A stretch of 10,164 nucleotides of DNA from a candidate division Hyd24-12 bacterium UBA5074 (GTDB lineage Bacteria; Fermentibacterota; Fermentibacteria; Fermentibacterales; Fermentibacteraceae), in assembly GCA_002414865.1 (NCBI GenBank), contig DIAQ01000098.1:77623-87786 (forward strand), read 5' to 3'. The notes beneath the pieces are model-generated. The model worked only from the letters and a program-made list of their open reading frames with translations, was not told where the DNA came from and ran no database searches. Made by a program: the position numbers and the translations under genes. How positions within the stretch are numbered: the first letter of the stretch is position 1; each line of letters begins with the position of its first letter. Positions 5,258 to 10,164 of this stretch are shown here, piece by piece.

Positions 5258-6339
5258 TCCCCCCGCCAGTCCTCGGAAGCCCAGAGAGACACGAAGACGC
5301 CCGTCTCGGAGAAATCGTCGCAGATATCCCTCGTGACTGCCAGATCCACACCTGCACGGCCCCCCGCGAAGGTGTATCCGGCTCCGAGCGAGTAGCGGTC
5401 CGTGCCGTCCCTCCAGAGGCCGTCCATGAAGGAGTATCCGGCCCGGACGGCGAATCGGCCGTTGGCGGCCTCGGCGCCCGCCGATACCACCGAACCCCTG
5501 TCGACTCTCGCCCCTGGCAGGGTGAGGGCCTTTCGGGAATGGAGATCGGCTGCCAGCGTGAGCCAGGGGACGGGCTCGATGGAGGCACCCAGGTTCACTT
5601 CGCCGGGGATGGTGTAGAGCTCCGTGCTGCTCTCCGTCTCCGTACTGCCCGCGAAATCGCGGTTGATGTCGATGTCGCCCGACCTGTCCGTGATCAGGCT
5701 CGCGCCCAGTTCGAAATACCTGGTCCTGATGAAAGTGGAGGCGAGCAGGCCCCAACACGGCCTGAAGAGGGCCTCATCGGCGAATTCCGTGGAGAGGGGT
5801 GCGCCGGGGCCGGGCTGGAAGCCGCGGAGCGCGACATCCGACCTGACGCTGCCGAAGCTGCTCCTCGCTCCGAGGCCGAAGGAAAGCCAGTCGGAGGCCA
5901 GGATGCTGACGCAGGCCTCGGCTTCGGAGAGCCCGCCGTGCCATAGATACGAAGCCCGATAATCCTCCCCGGCCGTCAGGGTATCCGTAGCGAAAAGCCT
6001 GCTGCGCTGTGAGATGCCTCCCGACAGCACCAACCCGTGCGGCAGCGGGAGGACGGCTGACAGCATGGGGAAGGCCATCTTCCCATCGGTGGCAGGATCG
6101 TCTCCATTCCTCAGGGCGGCCTGCCAGATGATCCCGGCGCGGGAAGCCCAGGCCGAGGCGGCGGGATTGGAGAAGCAAAGCCCTGCCGTGTCCAGGACTC
6201 CTGAACAGGTTCCGCCCATGCCCAGGGATCTGGTCGACAGCGGCAGCATCTCGCCGCCTATCCCGGAAGGCGCCGGCAGGAAATCGGGGTAGGCCCCCGC
6301 CGCTATGAAGGCTATTGCTGCAATGACTGCTGAGGACAT
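5254..6339 (-). CDS. PorV/PorQ-family outer-membrane beta-barrel protein
   Basis: This is a predicted exported outer-membrane barrel of 361 residues. MSSAVIAAIAFIAAGAYP is a signal peptide, though without a basic residue before the core. Next comes the PorV/PorQ-like block STRSLGMGGTCSGVLDTAGL then FSNPAA (about 35-61), matching the 'R..GMGG....A.....NPA' signature of that family and of FadL-like barrels. The rest alternates short amphipathic strands such as GLVLSGGI, LSFGLGARS, YFELGASLI, FAVRAGYSFM, YSLGAGYTFA and ETGVFVSLW. The ATG at 6339 is preferred over an in-frame GTG at 6417, which would prepend an Arg/Pro-rich leader and run through the inverted repeat; GGAGGG sits very close, 2 bases upstream. 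It is the first gene of the LPS operon and overlaps kdsB by 4 bases. In type IX secretion PorV delivers cargo to the cell surface, but the family is broad and no function is proven here. Confidence 0.7.
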   Translation of the reverse strand: MSSAVIAAIAFIAAGAYPDFLPAPSGIGGEMLPLSTRSLGMGGTCSGVLDTAGLCFSNPAASAWASRAGIIWQAALRNGDDPATDGKMAFPMLSAVLPLPHGLVLSGGISQRSRLFATDTLTAGEDYRASYLWHGGLSEAEACVSILASDWLSFGLGARSSFGSVRSDVALRGFQPGPGAPLSTEFADEALFRPCWGLLASTFIRTRYFELGASLITDRSGDIDINRDFAGSTETESSTELYTIPGEVNLGASIEPVPWLTLAADLHSRKALTLPGARVDRGSVVSAGAEAANGRFAVRAGYSFMDGLWRDGTDRYSLGAGYTFAGGRAGVDLAVTRDICDDFSETGVFVSLWASEDWRGE

Positions 6340-6377
6340 ATCCCTCCGAAAGCCCGGCCCCGGGCGGTTCGAGAAGA

Positions 6378-6428
6378 CCCGGAGGCGAATATCCCCGCGC
6401 GGTCCGGGATGTTCCACGCCTCCCCGGG
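6378..6428. terminator. Nested GC-rich inverted repeat between the nuclease gene and the LPS operon
   Basis: GGAGGCG (6381-6387) pairs with CGCCTCC (6417-6423), extended by CCC (6378-6380) with GGG (6426-6428) across a 2-base bulge. Inside the loop ATCCC (6391-6395) pairs with GGGAT (6406-6410). It starts 15 bases after the stop of the nuclease gene, where a terminator would lie, but no T-run follows on either strand. It could equally be a leader structure for the LPS operon. A weak -10-like GATATT with TGGAAC 17 bases upstream also falls inside it on the minus strand. Confidence 0.35.
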
Positions 6429-6442
6429 ACGCGGGCGGCGGG

Positions 6443-7837
6443 TCACAGTTCCACCGTCTCGCCCACCGACGGTGTGGCCGCCCTGATTCCGGCCTCGTCC
6501 TCGAGCCTGCGGCGGAGCGCCTCGGTCTGCTCGGCTTCTCCGTGGACGAGCACCACCTTCGAAGCGCCCGCTCCGGCCTTCAGGGCGTATTCCACGAGCC
6601 CGTCGGAGTCGGCGTGCGCCGAGAAGCCGTTCAGTATCCTGACTTCAGCCTTGCGCTCGAACTGCTCGCCGAAGATCCGCACCGTGGTCTCCCTGTCGGC
6701 GAGGCGCCTCCCGAGGGTGTGCGCCGCCATGAATCCCACGACGACTATCGTATTCGCGGGATTGCCGATGCTGTGGACGAGATGATGCAGGATCCGGCCG
6801 TGCTCGCACATGCCGCTGGCGGAGATGATGATCATGGGTTCCTGAACCGAATTGAGCGCCTTCGAGCCCTCCACCGTCCGAAGGAACGAGAGGCCCTCGA
6901 ACCTGAAGGGGCTCTCGTCGCCCGCGAAGAGCGCACGGGCCTCGTCGTCATAGCACTCCGGATGCGTCCGGTAGACCTCGGTCGCGTCGAAGGAGAGCGG
7001 GGAGTCGACGAATACGGGAATGCCCGGGATCGACCCTTCGCGACGCAGAACCCTGAGGAAGTAAAGGATCTCCTGAGTCCTTCCGACGCTGAACGCGGGG
7101 ATGATCACCCGGCCGCCCCTGGAGGCCGTGCTGGAAACGATCTTCCTGAGCTTGGCCACGGAGTCCTGCTGGGTGTCGTGGTTCCTTCCCCCATAGGTGC
7201 TCTCCATCAGGAGCATGTCGGGCCCGGACGCCTTCAGGTCGGGATCCCTCAGGATGGGCGCCGAGGGCCGGCCGATATCCCCCGAGTAAAGCAGGACCTG
7301 CCTGTCGGCACTTCCGGAGCACTCGACCTCGATCTGGGCCGATCCCAGTATGTGCCCCGCCTCGATGAACCTGGCCCTGATCCCCTTGTCCACGTCGAAC
7401 CGGGTGTAGTACGGGACCGGGGAGAACAGGTCCATGGCAGCGTCGGCATCCTCGGGCGTGTACAGCGGCCTGACCGGGGGCTGGCCGTTCCTGGATCTTC
7501 TCTTCGTGAGGAATTCGGCGTCGGCGACCTGGATCCTGGCGCTGTCCGCGAGCATGATCCTGGCCAGGTCAGCCGTGGCTGACGTGCAGTGGATCCTGCC
7601 CCTGAAGCCGGCCTTGACGAGGGACGGGATGCTCCCCGCGTGGTCGATGTGCGAATGAGACAGGAGGACAGCATCGATGCTCCGGGCATCGAATCCCGGA
7701 TCCCGGTTCTGCCTGTCACTCTCCTCGCGCCTTCCCTGGACGAGTCCGCAGTCGAGGAGGACCCTCCTGCCGCATGCCTCGAGCAGATGCCTCGAGCCGG
7801 TCACCGAGCCCGCGGCCCCGTTGAATGTCACTTTCAT
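6443..7837 (-). CDS. Beta-CASP metallo-beta-lactamase-fold RNA nuclease (CPSF73/YSH1-like)
   Basis: This is a two-zinc RNA-processing nuclease, probably an endo- and/or 5'-exonuclease on RNA in the cytosol. The 464 residues contain the full motif set: HSHIDH (61-66), GHILGSA with His162, GDIG with Asp187, then beta-CASP motif A in MESTYGG (Glu212), motif B in FSAHAD (His408) and motif C in VHGE (His432). The conserved SASGM lies at 339-343. GAAGSVTGSRHLLE near the start is typical of the bacterial/archaeal CPSF-like group. There is no KH domain as in archaeal aCPSF1 and the order differs from RNase J. The ATG at 7837 is preceded by GGAGGG inside a small hairpin. It is the only non-envelope gene on this strand and is about 100 bases from the LPS operon, so co-transcription is possible but not shown. 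The RNA substrate cannot be told from the sequence. Confidence 0.92.
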   Translation of the reverse strand: MKVTFNGAAGSVTGSRHLLEACGRRVLLDCGLVQGRREESDRQNRDPGFDARSIDAVLLSHSHIDHAGSIPSLVKAGFRGRIHCTSATADLARIMLADSARIQVADAEFLTKRRSRNGQPPVRPLYTPEDADAAMDLFSPVPYYTRFDVDKGIRARFIEAGHILGSAQIEVECSGSADRQVLLYSGDIGRPSAPILRDPDLKASGPDMLLMESTYGGRNHDTQQDSVAKLRKIVSSTASRGGRVIIPAFSVGRTQEILYFLRVLRREGSIPGIPVFVDSPLSFDATEVYRTHPECYDDEARALFAGDESPFRFEGLSFLRTVEGSKALNSVQEPMIIISASGMCEHGRILHHLVHSIGNPANTIVVVGFMAAHTLGRRLADRETTVRIFGEQFERKAEVRILNGFSAHADSDGLVEYALKAGAGASKVVLVHGEAEQTEALRRRLEDEAGIRAATPSVGETVEL

Positions 7838-7839
7838 AT

Positions 7840-7857
7840 TGCACAGCCCTCCGTGCA
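7840..7857 (-). promoter_or_regulatory. Hairpin presenting the ribosome binding site of the nuclease gene
   Basis: On the minus strand TGCAC (7857-7853) and GTGCA (7844-7840) form a perfect 5-bp stem around GGAGGGCT, so the whole Shine-Dalgarno core is the loop. The ATG at 7837-7835 follows two bases after the stem. This could display or restrict ribosome access, or be a site cut by the nuclease itself; the latter is only an idea from known RNase autoregulation. Confidence 0.35.
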
Positions 7858-7873
7858 GTGAGCATGGAACGGG

Positions 7874-7903
7874 AACATAGCACCTTGCGCCGGAGCGGGT
7901 CAG
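7874..7903 (-). promoter_or_regulatory. Weak promoter-like boxes for the nuclease gene
   Basis: On the minus strand CTGACC (7903-7898) and TATGTT (7879-7874) are 18 bases apart and each matches 4 of 6 sigma70 consensus bases. Transcription from here would give a leader of about 30 bases. The match is weak and stands mainly on its position. Confidence 0.2.
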
Positions 7904-7930
7904 GGCGCCCCGGGAACCCGCCTGCTTCTG

Positions 7931-7959
7931 TGGACAATACGGGGTGGCAGGGATAGATT
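7931..7959 (+). promoter_or_regulatory. Sigma70-type promoter for the secreted metalloprotease gene
   Basis: TGGACA (7931-7936; 5 of 6 to TTGACA) is followed, after exactly 17 bases, by TAGATT (7954-7959; 4 of 6 to TATAAT). The region from 7951 to 7966 is locally AT-richer than its surroundings. A start near 7966 would give a leader of about 68 bases before the ATG at 8034. The remaining bases of this 196-base divergent gap show only a 7-base direct repeat, gccggtg, at 7983 and 7998. Confidence 0.45.
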
Positions 7960-8033
7960 TCTCTGTTGGATGTTCGAGGACCGCCGGTGTTTCCGAAGCC
8001 GGTGGGGCTGTCGTTATGTCGTCAGGAGGCTAG

Positions 8034-9752
8034 ATGAAGAGTATAGCCAGTCTGCTGCTGCTCCCCGCGGCGCTCCTGTGGGCCGACACCGCTGTCACGA
8101 GGATCGACCGGGCCCTCGAGGAAGGTGCCATCACCCCCGGGACGGCCGCGTGCTACTACGTCTGGAGCGTGACCGATTCGTCGTTGCTGCCTGCGGAGTA
8201 CACCGACGGAGCCGAGGTCGAGCCCTGCGGGACTCCGGCCTTCGACAGCGCTGCGCGCATCTGCGCAACCCTTCCCGCGGGCGCGTCGGGCGGCCCGGCA
8301 CCTCTTCTGGCCCGCCCCGTCCTGAGCGGCCCCGAGCAGATCTACAACACGCCGGGAGGTCATTTCAAGATCCACTGGACCACCTCCGGAGTGGATGCCA
8401 CCGATCTCGCATGGGTCCAGTGGCTCGGGGACGGCATGGACGTCTCCTGGGCCACCATCATCGATTCGATGGACTGGGATGCCCCTCCCTCCGACCTCGG
8501 GCTGGGCGGGGACACCAAGTTCGACATCTACATCATGTCGCTCGACTCGGGCGTCATGGGCTACTGCTCCTCGGGCGGCGAGCCTCCCGATCCCACGACC
8601 CCCGAGGCCGACACCGCATCCCATATCGCGATGAGCAACAACCAGTCCTACGGTGATGACCAGATGAAGGAAACCTGCTCCCACGAGTTCCTCCACGCGG
8701 TCGAGAACGGATACGAGGCCGCAGAGCCCTCCTGGTTCAAGGAGAACTGCTCGGTCTGGGTGCAGAACGAGGTGTGGACGACCAACCATTACGCCGACTA
8801 CCTCCACACCGGCGACAACTGCCTGCGCAAGCCATGGTACGACATCAGGACGGGCTCGATGTACCACTACGGCGCATCCCCCTGGCCCATGTACATGGAG
8901 GTCCGCTGCGGCGGCCAGCAGGTCGTCCGCCAGGTCTGGGAGGAAGCGGCGGCCGTGGTCGGCGTCAACATGCTCCCCGCCATCGACGCCACGGCCACGA
9001 GCTACGGGATGTCCTTCGAGGAGTGGCTCGCCGAGTACGCGTGCTGGCGCTGGTTCACGGGCAACCTCTCCGACGACCAGCACTACGAGGTGGAGGAGTC
9101 CTCTCTCTGGACGCCTGGGGCCTACGTCTTCTCCTATCACACCGTGAACACTCTGCCGGCTTCCGGGACGGCCGGGAGCTACCCGCCGGACACCTACGGC
9201 AACCACTGGATCAAGGTGAACGTCCAGAACTACCAGGGATGGATCACCTTCGACTTCAACGGCAGGGACGCCATCCAGTGGCAGATCGGCATAATCCAGA
9301 CGGCCTCGGACGGCACCGACGCGTTCGAGTGGCACTCCGTGACCAACAGCACCGCAACCTATTCCGTGGGCATCAACACCACGGGATGGCAGTACGTCGT
9401 CCTGGTCGTCCAGCCCATCACCGACACCTCCCTGACCCTGACCTACGACTGGTCGGTCAGCGCCCAGACGGGCATCGGCGAACAGCCGGGCGATGCCAGG
9501 CCCACCATCTCGTCCAGCAATCCGTTCACCAGGGGCGGGGCCATAAGCCTCTCCCTCCCCGAGTCCGGCTTCACCACCATCGGAGTCTACGACCTGACCG
9601 GGCGCCTCGTTGACACCCCCCTGTCCTCGAACCTCGAGGCCGGGGAGCACACGATCGCCTGGTCGGCCGCCGACCTTCCCGGAGGGGCCTACTTCCTCCG
9701 GCTCAACGCTCATGGCGGCGGGATGACCTCGCGGATCATCCTGCAGGACTAG
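8034..9752 (+). CDS. Secreted HExxH putative metalloprotease with C-terminal sorting domain (MXAN_6640-like)
   Basis: This is a 572-residue exported protein. MKSIASLLLLPAALLWADT is a signal peptide. About 20-105 looks like a pro-region ending in LARPVLSG, then TPGGHFKIHWTT (107-117) opens the catalytic part, as in the MXAN_6640 family of putative metalloproteases. The zinc motif is HEFLH (217-221) with a probable third ligand Glu237 in SWFKENCSVWVQ, a gluzincin-like HExxH...E arrangement. From about 385 come beta-rich segments (HWIKVNVQNYQGWITFDF), then a linker and a C-terminal domain of about 80 residues (NPFTRGGAISLSLPESG, GVYDLTGRLVDT, LPGGAYFLRL). These resemble FlgD-like / type IX secretion type A sorting tails. 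AGGAGG is 4 bases before the ATG. A related gene follows 56 bases downstream. Peptidase activity is inferred from motifs only; the substrate is unknown. Confidence 0.82.
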   Translation: MKSIASLLLLPAALLWADTAVTRIDRALEEGAITPGTAACYYVWSVTDSSLLPAEYTDGAEVEPCGTPAFDSAARICATLPAGASGGPAPLLARPVLSGPEQIYNTPGGHFKIHWTTSGVDATDLAWVQWLGDGMDVSWATIIDSMDWDAPPSDLGLGGDTKFDIYIMSLDSGVMGYCSSGGEPPDPTTPEADTASHIAMSNNQSYGDDQMKETCSHEFLHAVENGYEAAEPSWFKENCSVWVQNEVWTTNHYADYLHTGDNCLRKPWYDIRTGSMYHYGASPWPMYMEVRCGGQQVVRQVWEEAAAVVGVNMLPAIDATATSYGMSFEEWLAEYACWRWFTGNLSDDQHYEVEESSLWTPGAYVFSYHTVNTLPASGTAGSYPPDTYGNHWIKVNVQNYQGWITFDFNGRDAIQWQIGIIQTASDGTDAFEWHSVTNSTATYSVGINTTGWQYVVLVVQPITDTSLTLTYDWSVSAQTGIGEQPGDARPTISSSNPFTRGGAISLSLPESGFTTIGVYDLTGRLVDTPLSSNLEAGEHTIAWSAADLPGGAYFLRLNAHGGGMTSRIILQD

Positions 9753-9762
9753 GATCGCAAAG

Positions 9763-9791
9763 GCGGGCGCGCCCCGGACGGGGCCGCCCGC
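9763..9791 (+). terminator. GC-rich hairpin between the two tandem protease-like genes
   Basis: GCGGGCG (9763-9769) pairs with CGCCCGC (9785-9791), and CCCC (9772-9775) with GGGG (9780-9783) continues the stem after a small internal loop. It lies 10 bases after the stop of the first gene and 17 bases before the ATG of the second. There is no T-run, so it may be a weak terminator, an mRNA-stabilising end or an attenuator between the paralogs. Confidence 0.4.
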
Positions 9792-9808
9792 AACCAAGCG
9801 GAGGGAAG

Positions 9809-10164
9809 ATGAGAAACCTGCTCTGTGTCATGGTGCTCCTCCTCGTCCCGGCCCTTGCCTCTGCCGATGCGGTCTTCGACCGCATCATGGCCATGAAGGA
9901 GTCGGGGGAGATCTCTGTCGACCAGGCGGCTCTCTATCTCGCCGCCAGCGTCGTCGACCCCACCCTTGTCCCGGCCGCCATCATGGGCTCCGACGGCCCG
10001 GCGCGGTGCGGCACACCCGCCGTGCTCGAGGCCCAGAGGATGCTCGGTGAGGTCTCCGCGCCCGTGGCCGGCGAGGTCGAGCTCCTGCTCGCCCGTCCAT
10101 CCCTCAGCGGAGCCGAGCAGATCTACGACACCCCCGGCGGGCATTTCAAGATCCACTGGACCAC
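9809..10164 (+). CDS. Secreted protein paralogous to the upstream metalloprotease, 3' end cut by window
   Basis: 118 complete codons are visible and the frame is open at the window end. MRNLLCVMVLLLVPALASADA is a clear signal peptide with an ASA-like cleavage site. The following pro-region parallels the upstream protein position by position: a DRI near the start, then AA.Y, SV.D, L.PA, CGTPA, A.R, LLARP.LSG, EQIY and TPGGHFKIHWTT. Spacing is nearly equal, so this is a tandem paralog and most likely another HExxH metalloprotease, but the catalytic part is outside the window. GGAGG ends 4 bases before the ATG, the same spacing as in the first gene. Conservation is strongest at the end of the pro-region. 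It is probably expressed together with the first gene, through or past the hairpin in between. Confidence 0.8.
   Translation, partial: MRNLLCVMVLLLVPALASADAVFDRIMAMKESGEISVDQAALYLAASVVDPTLVPAAIMGSDGPARCGTPAVLEAQRMLGEVSAPVAGEVELLLARPSLSGAEQIYDTPGGHFKIHWT

Noticed and set aside
5258..5758. Upstream extension of kdsB to 5758
   Set aside because: The extension runs antisense-like through the porV-like gene in another frame, is low-complexity, and the ATGA at 5257 gives the family's normal N-terminus VIVPARFGASRLPGKP.
6340..6417. GTG start at 6417 for the porV-like gene
   Set aside because: It would translate the nested inverted repeat into an Arg/Pro-rich leader before the signal peptide; the ATG at 6339 directly starts the signal sequence.
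6305..7582. 425-codon open frame on the plus strand opposite the nuclease gene
   Set aside because: It lies over a beta-CASP nuclease with every catalytic motif. Its own product is Arg/Gly/Pro/His-rich with no domain.
7983..8004. Direct repeat gccggtg (7983 and 7998) as an operator
   Set aside because: Seven bases once repeated in a GC-rich leader is within chance, and there is no dyad symmetry.
8022..9797. 591-codon open frame on the minus strand opposite the metalloprotease gene
   Set aside because: It has a low-complexity Gly/Val/Asp/Arg/His-rich composition with no recognisable domain, and it mirrors the codon bias of the real plus-strand gene, which has clear motifs and a signal peptide.

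Overview
The window is GC-rich bacterial DNA (by eye about two thirds G+C). It comes from a Gram-negative, lipopolysaccharide-making organism. The secreted proteins carry a Bacteroidetes/FCB-style C-terminal sorting domain, and there is a PorV/PorQ-family outer-membrane protein, so I infer an uncultured FCB-type phylum (Fermentibacterota- or Eisenbacteria-like) rather than a proteobacterium. I cannot assign a species.

Minus strand, read from 6339 down to 1: a tightly packed outer-membrane/LPS operon in the order porV-like, kdsB, kdsA, kdsC, kdsD, lpxL, lptC, lptA (cut by the window edge). kdsD makes arabinose 5-phosphate, kdsA condenses it with PEP to Kdo8P, kdsC removes the phosphate and kdsB activates Kdo to CMP-Kdo, so the whole CMP-Kdo route is present. 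lpxL then acylates the Kdo-bearing lipid A precursor, and lptC/lptA belong to the periplasmic LPS export bridge. Most junctions are 4-base stop/start overlaps (ATGA or CTGA), implying strong translational coupling. Two genes (kdsD, lptA) can only be given a sensible start if CTG is used, each behind a good Shine-Dalgarno sequence.

Upstream of that operon on the same strand (7837 to 6443) is a complete beta-CASP metallo-beta-lactamase RNA-processing nuclease. It is separated from the operon by about 100 bases holding a nested GC-rich inverted repeat.

Plus strand, 8034 to the end: after a 196-base divergent intergenic region with a plausible sigma70-type promoter come two tandem, related secreted proteins. 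The first is a complete 572-residue HExxH putative metalloprotease with a signal peptide, a pro-region and a C-terminal sorting-type domain. The second is a paralog cut by the window end just after the shared pro-region boundary. No tRNA, rRNA, CRISPR array or insertion sequence was seen, and no stretch over 300 bases lacks a gene.
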